Shown here piece after piece: positions 29,235 through 37,404 of a stretch of 38,228 nucleotides of DNA (position 1 is the first letter of the stretch; every line of letters begins with the position of its first letter). A model generated the notes under the pieces. It did no database searches and had not been told where the DNA came from. It worked only from the letters and a program-made list of their open reading frames with translations. Source of the stretch: a virus. Where the stretch lies: positions 1-38,228 of IMG/VR virus record IMGVR_UViG_3300005253_000620. One strand, given 5' to 3'. Position numbers and translations under genes: made by a program.

Positions 29235-29729
29235 TTAATCGTGTTCATATGGATTTCCCAAATATCCAGGTAGATGTCCTTTCCTGGGTTGGGCTAATCT
29301 CTTTGTTCTCTCTGGCAACATATCCTCCAATAAAGCAATGTCTCTCCTTAAAGAAGCATCCTTTGATCTTGATCCTTCAAGATTGGAGTATTGAATCTCC
29401 GCATCACGCCAAGCAGCAAAATTCCAAGACTGGTTTTCTAAGGAACCCTCTTTTATAATGATTGATGCTTGTACAACTATCGGCCAAACATCTCCTCTTT
29501 GTATAATTGGAGGAGATGCAAAGGCATAGACATGATTAGCGTTTCTAGAGACTTGATTCGTTTCGGATAATATGTATTTGTAGTTCCATCTTGGCATGAG
29601 TGCTTCAACTGCAACCAAAAGAGAAGTTTCAAGCCACTCATTCAAATACCTATATGGTGCAGTAAAATCTCCTAAATGAAGTCTCAACCTCTCAATTAGG
29701 TAATTTACATTTGTATCCGTTATAGACAC
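29235..29729 (-). CDS. Connector-region protein, 164 residues (possible head-tail adaptor)
   Basis: Start is GTG at 29729, with GGAGATTAATA ahead and just past the upstream TAA. Helical start (NVNYLIERLRLHLGDF, then YLNEWLETSLLVAVEALM), typical of adaptor proteins that sit under the portal. It then has W-N-Y-K-Y-I and a middle strand, and a basic C-terminal tail ending G-Y-L-G-N-P. Position between capsid and tail completion genes supports adaptor/connector function. Confidence 0.65.
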   Translation of the reverse strand: MSITDTNVNYLIERLRLHLGDFTAPYRYLNEWLETSLLVAVEALMPRWNYKYILSETNQVSRNANHVYAFASPPIIQRGDVWPIVVQASIIIKEGSLENQSWNFAAWRDAEIQYSNLEGSRSKDASLRRDIALLEDMLPERTKRLAQPRKGHLPGYLGNPYEHD

Positions 29730-29731
29730 TA

Positions 29732-30247
29732 TTAATCTCCAGGACGTTCACCGTAAGGTTCTAACTCTAATTCAGTAGCTCTAGCACGAATCGCATTTAG
29801 AATTTTTTCTGATTTCTCCATTTCTTCTGCTAGAGTGAGTACCCTATAAACAGGAATGACTTCAGAGAATTTATTCAGCAAAGCCTTCAGAGCCAAGAAC
29901 GGCTTATCTAGGGCTTCTCTAATATCATCATCTGAAATCACGTTTGGAGACGCTTGTTCAACAACCACCTTATCAAATTCTTCGATTGTACCTGATTGAA
30001 AGTGCGTTTTGTTGAACCTCAAAAAGAATTGATCCTGTTGAACATCCCAGATGTCAACCACTAGATCATCTAAATGAGCTTGATTATTTGGATTGCCTTC
30101 TAAAATAATCTCTTCTGGTTCACCCGAGAAAGGATTAAGTACAAGAACACAGACTTTCCCTAAAATGGTCTTTCTGTATCTTTTTAAAGGCTTCCCTTCC
30201 TGCATTGCCGAAAATTGTTGAGCACTAAAAGACTCTATTTTGGGCAT
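29732..30247 (-). CDS. Virion-associated hypothetical protein after the capsid gene
   Basis: 171 residues, AAGGAGGAAGAT ahead of the ATG. N-terminus with strands (KTILGKVCVLVLNPFSGEP), then an acidic-to-helical C-terminus (PFLALKALLNKFSEVIPVYR, then EKSEKILNAIRARATELEL). No cysteine pair, membrane span or known domain. Directly downstream of the capsid gene and hairpin. May be a minor head protein or completion factor. Confidence 0.6.
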   Translation of the reverse strand: MPKIESFSAQQFSAMQEGKPLKRYRKTILGKVCVLVLNPFSGEPEEIILEGNPNNQAHLDDLVVDIWDVQQDQFFLRFNKTHFQSGTIEEFDKVVVEQASPNVISDDDIREALDKPFLALKALLNKFSEVIPVYRVLTLAEEMEKSEKILNAIRARATELELEPYGERPGD

Positions 30248-30279
30248 ATCTTCCTCCTTACCTTTTTATTTTTATAAGA

Positions 30280-30299
30280 GAGGGGAGTTTCCTCCCCTC
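30280..30299 (-). terminator. GAAA-tetraloop hairpin after the capsid gene
   Basis: Perfect 8-bp stem GAGGGGAG / CTCCCCTC closed by GAAA on the - strand, followed by TCTTATAAAAAT. The stem and GNRA loop are very stable but the U-run is weak. Either a partial terminator or a 3' end protector for capsid mRNA. Confidence 0.65.
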
Positions 30300-30313
30300 C
30301 CTTTAATTTCCAG

Positions 30314-31219
30314 TTAGCTTAAATTACCCAGAACAAAGATTCCTCTGGCGTTGTCGATAATCATACCAAATTGCTGATAGATTTCGAGCATCCATTGTGG
30401 AGGAGTCGGATTCATATCAACCCATTGCTTTTCTTTCACGTCGCCATAGGTAATAAAATCTCCAACATCTTCACCAATTACTAGAATCTTATCTACAGGG
30501 ATTAATGCATTCCAATCCTCAATATTATCGAACACTTGCTCAAGGGCTAAGATCGGAACACCGTAATAGCGTCCTAAAGCACCATTGTCAAAGATTCGCA
30601 TAATGAGTTCTTCTGCATATCCAACGTTTGAGCCGTCAGTCCAAAAGGCACCAAACTTCGTAATCGGAGTAACTGCTTCACGAGCACCAACAATTAGTTT
30701 CGCTCCAGGAGTCGTCTGATTGATCGTGTCGATTGCATTTTCTAAGGCTGCGGCTGTAACGGCCCCACCAACTGCTGTATAGTTTAGAGGGGTGTTTCCA
30801 GCGGTCCAAATTGAGGACAAAGCAGTAAAGACTTTGTTCACAAAGTAGTCCCGTAGCTTATTACGCATCTCCGTAGTAATGGAATCAACTGTACCAATCT
30901 CGCCTCGCTCTAGTTCCCACTCATTGTAGGTAACTTTCACATCTGCACCGTCAAGAATAAAGTTAATTCTGTCGGTGATAGTGATTTCGCTTGCCAAGTG
31001 AACAGCACCAGGGACTAAAGTTTTCACTTCAATTCCCTTACGTACTTTCTTAACAAGCAAGTCGCCTGCTTCTAGTTGCCGAGTGTTGAGTAAAAGGCTG
31101 AGAACTTCCTCGGTGAGATGATTTGGGTTAATAAACTCAACCAAAATCTCAGCGAAAGATTCCTTGTCGGAGCGCATAATTTCCGCCAGTGCTTCCTTAT
31201 ATTCAAAATTATCGCTCAT
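30314..31219 (-). CDS. Major capsid protein (HK97 fold)
   Basis: 301 residues, GAGGAGGAATTTAAGA before the ATG. Helical N-arm (FEYKEALAEIMRSDKES), spine helix region (EMRNKLRDYFVNKVFTALSS), P-domain text (AAALENAIDTINQTTPGAKL) and late A-domain segments (YYGVPILALEQVFDN, then VDKILVIGEDVGDF and R-G-I-F-V-L-G). Length and motif order fit HK97-like capsid proteins; a separate scaffold is encoded upstream. Main shell component. The strong ribosome site and downstream hairpin fit high expression. Confidence 0.9.
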   Translation of the reverse strand: MSDNFEYKEALAEIMRSDKESFAEILVEFINPNHLTEEVLSLLLNTRQLEAGDLLVKKVRKGIEVKTLVPGAVHLASEITITDRINFILDGADVKVTYNEWELERGEIGTVDSITTEMRNKLRDYFVNKVFTALSSIWTAGNTPLNYTAVGGAVTAAALENAIDTINQTTPGAKLIVGAREAVTPITKFGAFWTDGSNVGYAEELIMRIFDNGALGRYYGVPILALEQVFDNIEDWNALIPVDKILVIGEDVGDFITYGDVKEKQWVDMNPTPPQWMLEIYQQFGMIIDNARGIFVLGNLS

Positions 31220-31245
31220 TCTTAAATTCCTCCTCTCATTCTATC

Positions 31246-31839
31246 TTAGAAATGTAGAGTTCTAAATGTTAGTCTAGTATTTGAGCTATCATAATGTTCA
31301 ACGATAGCAATAGCATTCGTCGCGGTAGCCGAATATTTCAATTTACCTGCTTCTCCCGCACCATCATCATTGGTATTTGCAACAACAAGGTACGACCCAA
31401 CCACTTCAACATTGGCTTCGTATACAAAAGCTCCAGAAGGAACAGTGAATACTCCACGGTCAAATGCAATGCCTAGGTATCCAGAAGGAATTGTAATCCC
31501 CTCTTTTTGTCCAGGCCACGTAAGATGGATTGTGGTACCCGTGAGCGGGAGACTATCCCAGCCAGGAGTCCCAAAACCCTGTCGAAAAGCATAATCAACT
31601 GAAGGTACTGGGATATACAGTGGAGTCGTCTGATAGGGAACAGGCCAAGTTACAACATACTTAGCAAGTGCCGCTTCCGCAGCAGTATCAGGCAGTTTAA
31701 CTCCAGGTAAATCTAATCGACTTCCGAAGGAACCTGTGAGTTCTCCAGGAGTATTCGCAGTTATTAGGACCATACGGCCCTCTGGAATATCCTCGATTAC
31801 CACAACTCCCATGATATCAGTATATTTTCTGATTTCCAT
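31246..31839 (-). CDS. Probable capsid decoration/head protein
   Basis: 197 residues with TTTTGGAGGAATTTTAAAA ahead of the ATG. Beta-rich: R-K-Y-T-D-I-M-G-V-V-V-I-E-D-I-P-E-G-R opening and G-F-G-T-P-G-W-D in the middle. Later strands include SGAFVYEANVEVVGSYLVVA and TNAIAIVEHYDSSNTRL. Low net charge, no membrane segment. Position just ahead of the capsid gene is the usual place for a decoration protein that clamps the shell. Assignment rests on order and beta content. Confidence 0.65.
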   Translation of the reverse strand: MEIRKYTDIMGVVVIEDIPEGRMVLITANTPGELTGSFGSRLDLPGVKLPDTAAEAALAKYVVTWPVPYQTTPLYIPVPSVDYAFRQGFGTPGWDSLPLTGTTIHLTWPGQKEGITIPSGYLGIAFDRGVFTVPSGAFVYEANVEVVGSYLVVANTNDDGAGEAGKLKYSATATNAIAIVEHYDSSNTRLTFRTLHF

Positions 31840-31860
31840 TTTTAAAATTCCTCCAAAAGT

Positions 31861-32931
31861 TTATTTTGCCCGCTTTTTCAAAGATTTAACAATCTTTTCT
31901 ACGCTGGGTTTATCTTTCTCCCGACTGTTTAAGTTGGGAGCTTTCGTTCTAGAACCCAATCTAACAGAAGCTCCTGATTCGTTTCCTTCATCATTGTCTT
32001 CTAAAGAGGCAAAAATTCCAATGTCCTGGATCAAGAATTCAATCTGATTCAAGTCCATTGATAATAGAGACGCTAGTTTCTCACTATCTTCGAGGTAATC
32101 TTCTGGAAGGGAAACTCCAGCACTCGCCAAAAGTTCCAAAATGGATTCTAGCTTTGCTGAATTAGCGTTCTCTTCCTCAACCCCAATCTTATAGTTTGCA
32201 AGTTCCTCGTTTGAAGTTTCAAGCTCTTTAACTCGACCTTCGGAATCCGAAAGTTGACCTTCAAGCCCTGAAACTTTTTCGGTGAGAGTGGTGTTTTCAT
32301 TTTTCGATGCTTCAAGCAACGATTTTAACTCTTCAACTCTCTCTTCCATTTTATTATTCTCCTCTATTTGTTTGTCTTCTTCCACAGAGGCATCAGAATT
32401 ATCATTCGCCATTGTAGTTATGGAAGTTCTTCCATTATAAGCTGGCATATTTACCACTGTAGCAGCAGATAAGGCAACATCTCTTAAATTAGTAACTCCT
32501 TCTTCGTCAATATCGGAATCACGATAGAGAAGTTCCCAAGATATCTGAGGCTTAATTTCTGCCTCTGACATATTCCTAAGAATCTCTACCTCGTGCGGAA
32601 ATTCCTTTGACCATAGTGCGGCGATACCTTTAACTTGATCCCCTTGCTCAATAAGACCTGTTATTGTTCCGATTGGCACAGCGAATTCGTGTCCATCTCG
32701 GATAAATCCCTCTCCCATCTTTATGGGCATGTGAATTCCAGTCCGTATTAGATTGGCAAATTCTTTTTTAGGGATTCTTTCCTTATTTTCATTGGGACTA
32801 CTATCAGTAAGATCAAATTTAATCCACTTAATAGTTGGGTTTAAGGATAAAGCAGCAAAACTTTCTAGCAGTTCCTTGTCATTTTCAGCTACAAACTTAA
32901 TATTGTTGACAATAAAAACCTGTTTTTTCAT
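31861..32931 (-). CDS. Prohead protease-scaffold fusion
   Basis: 356 residues, AAGGAGTCAAT before the ATG. Residues about 1-175 read as a phage prohead protease domain (H-M-P-I-K-M-G-E-G-F-I-R-D-G-H-E, then P-Q-I-S-W-E-L-L-Y). Catalytic residues are not certain by eye: a His in DGHEF and Ser-containing ALSAATVVNMPAY are candidates. Residues about 190-260 are a charged coiled coil (MEERVEELKSLLEASKNEN onwards), and the end is basic (VEKIVKSLKKRAK), as in scaffolds. An internal ATG at 32349 has its own ribosome site and would give the scaffold alone. Assembles and then matures the capsid shell. Confidence 0.75.
   Translation of the reverse strand: MKKQVFIVNNIKFVAENDKELLESFAALSLNPTIKWIKFDLTDSSPNENKERIPKKEFANLIRTGIHMPIKMGEGFIRDGHEFAVPIGTITGLIEQGDQVKGIAALWSKEFPHEVEILRNMSEAEIKPQISWELLYRDSDIDEEGVTNLRDVALSAATVVNMPAYNGRTSITTMANDNSDASVEEDKQIEENNKMEERVEELKSLLEASKNENTTLTEKVSGLEGQLSDSEGRVKELETSNEELANYKIGVEEENANSAKLESILELLASAGVSLPEDYLEDSEKLASLLSMDLNQIEFLIQDIGIFASLEDNDEGNESGASVRLGSRTKAPNLNSREKDKPSVEKIVKSLKKRAK
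32347..32365 (-). promoter_or_regulatory. Internal ribosome site and start for scaffold
   Basis: On the - strand GAGGAGAATAATAAA directly precedes an in-frame ATG (32349-32347, residue 195). The predicted product is 162 residues covering coiled coil and basic tail. Similar nested protease/scaffold genes are known in lambda (C/Nu3). Confidence 0.55.
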
Positions 32932-32964
32932 ATTGACTCCTTGATTTAGGTTATTGTCACTTTA

Positions 32965-32973
32965 ATTATATCA
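32965..32973 (-). promoter_or_regulatory. Possible extended -10 promoter before protease-scaffold
   Basis: TGATATAAT (TATAAT at 32970-32965, TG ahead) on the - strand, 34 bases before the protease-scaffold start. The -35 position has only a weak match (TACAAT). Confidence 0.45.
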
Positions 32974-32983
32974 CACTCAGATT

Positions 32984-33439
32984 TTAATTGTATATTATTA
33001 GAATTCCCAATTCGGACAATTTTGATCCATGAAGTAATTCTGAAGCCATTTTTTCAATAGATTTCAACTTTCCATTGCGTTCACTACGTTGTCGCATGTT
33101 CTCTTGGTGTGTTCCCACCATTAGATGTTGAGGATTACAACAAGGAGGGTTGTCACAGAGATGCATAATATGTAATCCCTCAGGGATTTCACCATAAGTA
33201 ACTTCCCAGGCTACTCTGTGAGCGGATGTATTCATCTTCTTTCCCCACCTACCAATATGTCCATATCCAGTAGGGAGTCTACTTTTTTGCCACTCCCAAC
33301 AACTATCCGAATTAAGAATTTCGACTTTTGCCCAGAATTTTTCAACTGGTTTATTTTTCCAAGCATAAAATGATCTCAACTTACGTTGTATATCTTTGAT
33401 GCGTTGGGTTTCAATACCTCTAATTTTTGTATAATCCAC
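32984..33439 (-). CDS. HNH_3-type homing endonuclease
   Basis: 151 residues. Start is GTG at 33439 with AGGAGGTATAT ahead; an ATG two bases upstream is out of frame. Core: C-W-E-W (47-50), H-R-V-A-W-E (74-79), then G-L-H-I-M-H-L-C-D-N-P-P-C-C-N-P-Q-H-L (88-106) and the following G-T-H-Q-E-N-M, the signature of HNH_3 homing enzymes. Located between portal and protease genes, a position used by such elements in many phages. It has its own extended -10 promoter. Confidence 0.93.
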   Translation of the reverse strand: MDYTKIRGIETQRIKDIQRKLRSFYAWKNKPVEKFWAKVEILNSDSCWEWQKSRLPTGYGHIGRWGKKMNTSAHRVAWEVTYGEIPEGLHIMHLCDNPPCCNPQHLMVGTHQENMRQRSERNGKLKSIEKMASELLHGSKLSELGILIIYN

Positions 33440-33467
33440 ATATACCTCCTTGACTTACCGTACTCCT

Positions 33468-33476
33468 ATTATACCA
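33468..33476 (-). promoter_or_regulatory. Possible extended -10 promoter of the HNH_3 gene
   Basis: TGGTATAAT (TATAAT at 33473-33468) on the - strand, 29 bases before the HNH_3 start and just after the portal stop. No clear -35. It could give the endonuclease its own expression. Confidence 0.45.
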
Positions 33477-33489
33477 TACTTATCAACTA

Positions 33490-34938
33490 TTACTTACTTT
33501 TATTCTTTGATTCTCCAGGTTCCTTGCTGAACGGTAAGGGGGCAAACTCTTCTACCCCAAGCTCCTCCAGACGTTCATTCTCTAAAGCCCTTCGTGTAAC
33601 TGTCTCATACCAATCAAATCCAAATATAGATGAAAAGTCCTCTCTAGAAAGATTTCCAGAAGCATAGAGTTCTTTAACTCCCTCAATAAAGGAAGAAACA
33701 GCCATCATATTAATAGGCTTAAACATTACAATTGGGCTTCCCCCAAAATCATTTACTTCAGAAAAAGTATCAATCACCCGAGTAATTATAGGAAAAAGAG
33801 CTTCCCTGATCCTTTCCATTGTTTGAATAGGAGAAATGGTAGCTATTTCTGGATCAGATGCAAACGATCTCTCTGTTTCTCCCGTGATTAAAATTCTAGG
33901 AAAACCAAGCGCCACCCCTATGTCCTGATTTACATTTTTGTATTTTGTATCATCGAGCAGTCCCTCTACATCTGGGAACACCCAAGAAATGTCAAGAGTA
34001 TGGTTTCCAAACAACTGAAAAATTCTCTCTACTTCCTTAGAAGATGATGTTTCTCTCCAGAGCATTTCTGCTTTTAATTCGTCTAGTTGTTCTTCATTGT
34101 CCTCAGTCAAAGGGAAATCTTTATCTCCTAAACGAACTAACATTATTGCTGTAATTACTCTTGATGCAATAGAATAGTCCATCCTACGTAAATTTCTTTT
34201 GTGTTTTAGAGATTCTAATGCTGAGTATGTATATGGAATTGGGTAAGGATTTCCTGTCAAAGTTCTAAATCTAAGTGCCATTGGATTTTCCAAAAGAAGT
34301 TTCTTCTTACCCGATTTTACCAATGCAATTATTTCAGGAAATCTTTCTACAAACTCTTTATATAGTTCTCTATCTTCTGTACCGTTTTCATATTTACCTT
34401 TATTTTTGATAAAGTAGAGCAGTTCTTTAGGTAAGTTCATGAAATAAGATACCTTCCCACCAAACATGGGGTCACGGATTTCTATATTCATTGGATTGCG
34501 TATCCACATATCTGTAGGAAGAGTTAATTTTCTAAATCTTTTTATGCCTAACTCCACTAACTGTTCTTTATTTAATTCTTCAAATTCTATTTCTGGGATC
34601 ACTAGTCCAGAAACTAAGTATTCAAGAGCCGCTGATCTAAGAAAAGTTAACAACTGCCCCTTGATAGCTTTCAGCACCAAAACGGATGATTCTCTAGCTT
34701 TTCCCTTTCGGATTATTAAATCATTAATAGACAAATCTACGATTTTATTTATTACTGTTGAAACGTATGGGTCTTTCTTGTAATAATATCTACATAGTTT
34801 AACAGTAGCGTGCCATGTTTTTTCACTAAACTCAAGCTTATCTACATCCTCTGGCGTCCAAGGATAGGAACCACTATTTTGGGGATTAAGCAGAGTAAAA
34901 CTTGCTTTCGCTTTATGTAAAATTTTATCATCACTCAT
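33490..34938 (-). CDS. Portal protein
   Basis: 482 residues. Helix-rich with portal-type segments: Y-K-K-D-P-Y-V-S-T-V-I-N-K-I-V-D-L (about 52-68), P-T-D-M-W-I-R-N-P (about 141-149), and D-I-G-V-A-L-G-F-P-R-I-L-I-T-G-E-T (about 336-352), the last being the usual core before the crown helices. Also F-G-F-D-W-Y-E near the end. Lies directly after the large terminase. Forms the ring through which DNA enters and leaves the head and on which the shell assembles. Confidence 0.85.
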   Translation of the reverse strand: MSDDKILHKAKASFTLLNPQNSGSYPWTPEDVDKLEFSEKTWHATVKLCRYYYKKDPYVSTVINKIVDLSINDLIIRKGKARESSVLVLKAIKGQLLTFLRSAALEYLVSGLVIPEIEFEELNKEQLVELGIKRFRKLTLPTDMWIRNPMNIEIRDPMFGGKVSYFMNLPKELLYFIKNKGKYENGTEDRELYKEFVERFPEIIALVKSGKKKLLLENPMALRFRTLTGNPYPIPYTYSALESLKHKRNLRRMDYSIASRVITAIMLVRLGDKDFPLTEDNEEQLDELKAEMLWRETSSSKEVERIFQLFGNHTLDISWVFPDVEGLLDDTKYKNVNQDIGVALGFPRILITGETERSFASDPEIATISPIQTMERIREALFPIITRVIDTFSEVNDFGGSPIVMFKPINMMAVSSFIEGVKELYASGNLSREDFSSIFGFDWYETVTRRALENERLEELGVEEFAPLPFSKEPGESKNKSK

Positions 34939-34944
34939 TTTTTT

Positions 34945-36495
34945 TTACCTTCTTAACCATCTAGGTGTTAATAACTTTTTAGGTTTATATCTGTGAATAT
35001 CGGAATCTTTAACTTGCCAATGGGCGATTGCAGCACAGAGTAAGGCGGCAGTATTATGATCTGCCCCTCTATTTCCTCCACCTGGAGTCAGTGTCCTGTA
35101 AATAATCTCGCCCCTTACATTCTTACTGTACGTTGTTCTTTCCAATTCAGCTACTAAATCTAAATCTGTAGATGAATAAATGATTCTATGAGAATTAGTA
35201 TACTCCTGTAGAACAGAGAAAGCGAAGGGACGTAACTTTGTTTTTATTTCCTCCCCTTCAGAATCCTCTCCCAAATGAATGTTGGCTCCAAACTCTATAG
35301 GGATCATTCTCTTCTTATAGTCTTTGTGAATATATGCATCTCCTTCGAGCAAGTCCTGTACTACTGGTTTTCCAGGACCTCCCGCATCTATACCTATTAT
35401 ATCAAATCTCCCAAACTTTTCGTCTAAATAATCAATGATCTTCTTCTGAAATGGATATTTGACTTTTTCTAGTTGAATCCTAGCATGATATCTTTTGATC
35501 CCATTTCTTGAGTATAAGATATGAATAGCAGTTGGGTCTGTATATCCTAAGTCGATTCCTACCAAAAGAAAATCATACTTTGCATCTATTGAAGGGATAA
35601 GTGCCAATCTAGCAATTATTTCTTGTAGCGTGGTCATTTTTATCCCATTGATTTTGGTCTTATATACAGGGTAATCTGCGAACTTCATTAAAGTTCTATC
35701 AAACACAGCAAATGTTGGGGTTCCATGCTTTCCCAGAACTAGGTGTATATAATCTTCTGAATCTATACCCCCAAACTGGTGAATATTTCTCTCCTCATCT
35801 TCTTTTGAATATCTTGGGTTTTCATGTGCTGAAATTCTATGGGTAGAAAATTTTGGGTCAAGAGTGTCTGCATAAAAGCACACATTCTTCTCTCGCATTC
35901 CCGTAGGAACTCCAGATACAAACTGTCTAAATCCTTTTTGAAATGTATTTAGTGTAGGTTGAAGTTCTATCCACGTTCCCCAGGGATAAAACCCAGACTC
36001 ATCCAAGAATTCAACTGGAGAATGCATCCCGATTACGCTCTGACCGCCGCCTGACGTTCCGGCGATTCTACAATCCAACATAGTTAGATTTTTTAGTTTA
36101 ATATTGTGGTCAGATGCATTTATTCCTCCTCGCTTATCTACATAACTTCTTAAAATAGAATTACTTCTAAATTGTCTTGTAAGCCCCATAAATACAGGGT
36201 CAAGGTGGACCTTATTTGGTACAGTGTAAACTAAATAGTCATTTGGAAAAACTTTATTTATGAGATACCAAACGAGTAAATGCACAATTGCTACGGTTTT
36301 TCCTACAGAGCGACCACAACATAAACTTACATAGGAATTAAAATCACAAATAAATTGTTTCTGATATAGTGTAAACTTCCACTCTTCTTCCCACTCTTGT
36401 CTATCAACATTCTCTAGGAACTCTGCACACAAAACTGGATGCCTAAGTATTTCATAAACGATTAGTTCTTCTCGATCTATTTTCTCTTCAATCAC
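34945..36495 (-). CDS. terL: Terminase large subunit
   Basis: 516 residues; start is GTG at 36495 (GAGGACAGTAAATA ahead). ATPase domain: Walker A C-G-R-S-V-G-K-T (60-67), Walker B V-E-F-L-D-E-S (161-167) with catalytic E166, and S-G-V-P-T-G as coupling segment. RNase H-like nuclease: D315 in V-G-I-D-L-G-Y-T, D370 in I-G-I-D-A-G-G, D479 in R-G-A-D-H-N-T. It pumps DNA into the prohead and cuts concatemers. No small subunit gene is seen next to it; the genes upstream are sugar-transfer types. Confidence 0.95.
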   Translation of the reverse strand: MIEEKIDREELIVYEILRHPVLCAEFLENVDRQEWEEEWKFTLYQKQFICDFNSYVSLCCGRSVGKTVAIVHLLVWYLINKVFPNDYLVYTVPNKVHLDPVFMGLTRQFRSNSILRSYVDKRGGINASDHNIKLKNLTMLDCRIAGTSGGGQSVIGMHSPVEFLDESGFYPWGTWIELQPTLNTFQKGFRQFVSGVPTGMREKNVCFYADTLDPKFSTHRISAHENPRYSKEDEERNIHQFGGIDSEDYIHLVLGKHGTPTFAVFDRTLMKFADYPVYKTKINGIKMTTLQEIIARLALIPSIDAKYDFLLVGIDLGYTDPTAIHILYSRNGIKRYHARIQLEKVKYPFQKKIIDYLDEKFGRFDIIGIDAGGPGKPVVQDLLEGDAYIHKDYKKRMIPIEFGANIHLGEDSEGEEIKTKLRPFAFSVLQEYTNSHRIIYSSTDLDLVAELERTTYSKNVRGEIIYRTLTPGGGNRGADHNTAALLCAAIAHWQVKDSDIHRYKPKKLLTPRWLRR

Positions 36496-36498
36496 TAT

Positions 36499-37404
36499 TT
36501 ACTGTCCTCTTCGCATCCAATACAAGGCTATTTCTCTTTCATCTTCCCTGCTCTGGATGTTTATTGTTGGTTGTAGTTGTATATCTTTTGTTAGAGTATG
36601 AACAGCTCCATTAAAAGGTACAACAAAGGTTTCTTTGCCGAAATCATTTCCCCACTTTCTTATATAGAACTTCTTATTTAGACCAAAATATTTGGGGGTA
36701 GAGCCTCCTGTTCCTTGTTTTATTGTTCTACTCCAAAAATGAAAATACCACGAATTAACTAAATTACATGACTTCGTTTTAGCATGAACCGCCCTTCTAA
36801 CATAGTCGTTATCTGAATAATATGCTGGATAAAAATTTACATCTACGTATCCTACCTTTTCAAACACAGATTTTTTATACAAAGCTAAATTATGTACATC
36901 ACTTAGCCCTGACTTCCCTATTTGGATTTCAGAACTCCATTTCTTAAATACTTCCCAAGGTCTTTCTTGAAAGTGGTGAAATTTAAGATCATTACCATGA
37001 AAAAATTTCTTGGTTTCTGGGAAACTTTTAATAAGAGTCTTTACATCAAACTGAGTTGAACAAACCCATTCGTAGTCCGTTGTGTCTGCCACTTCAATTA
37101 GTGAATCTATAGCGTGTGGATACGCTATTACGTCATTTCCTATGGCTACAAAATTATCAAAGTTATTTTTTATCCAAGTAAAATCGTAGATATCATTTAT
37201 TGCCGCAGGAAATCCTAGGTTCATGTCATGGACAGTGTGTGGAATTTCTTGTTCATTTAACCAATTACATGTAACTGTGTCTCCAGGCTTTCCAACAACC
37301 ACATATAATTGATATGGTTTTGTGACTGTCTCTCTGATGGACCGAATAGTTAACTGTGTAAAGGCTAAACCGCCGAACGTGCATACTCCAATTATTGTTC
37401 TCAT
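36499..37404 (-). CDS. Glycosyltransferase, GT2 family (GT-A fold)
   Basis: 301 residues, ATGA overlap with the upstream gene. N-terminal nucleotide-sugar domain: V-C-T-F-G-G-L-A-F-T, then N-L-G-F-P-A-A-I-N (62-70) and A-I-G-N-D-V (87-92), the GT2 substitute for D-x-D. Later Y-Y-S-D-N-D-Y-V-R-R near residue 205 is the probable acceptor/base region. No membrane helix, so a soluble enzyme acting in the cytoplasm. Its place next to the terminase suggests late expression and modification of a virion part or DNA base; the acceptor is unknown. Confidence 0.88.
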   Translation of the reverse strand: MRTIIGVCTFGGLAFTQLTIRSIRETVTKPYQLYVVVGKPGDTVTCNWLNEQEIPHTVHDMNLGFPAAINDIYDFTWIKNNFDNFVAIGNDVIAYPHAIDSLIEVADTTDYEWVCSTQFDVKTLIKSFPETKKFFHGNDLKFHHFQERPWEVFKKWSSEIQIGKSGLSDVHNLALYKKSVFEKVGYVDVNFYPAYYSDNDYVRRAVHAKTKSCNLVNSWYFHFWSRTIKQGTGGSTPKYFGLNKKFYIRKWGNDFGKETFVVPFNGAVHTLTKDIQLQPTINIQSREDEREIALYWMRRGQ

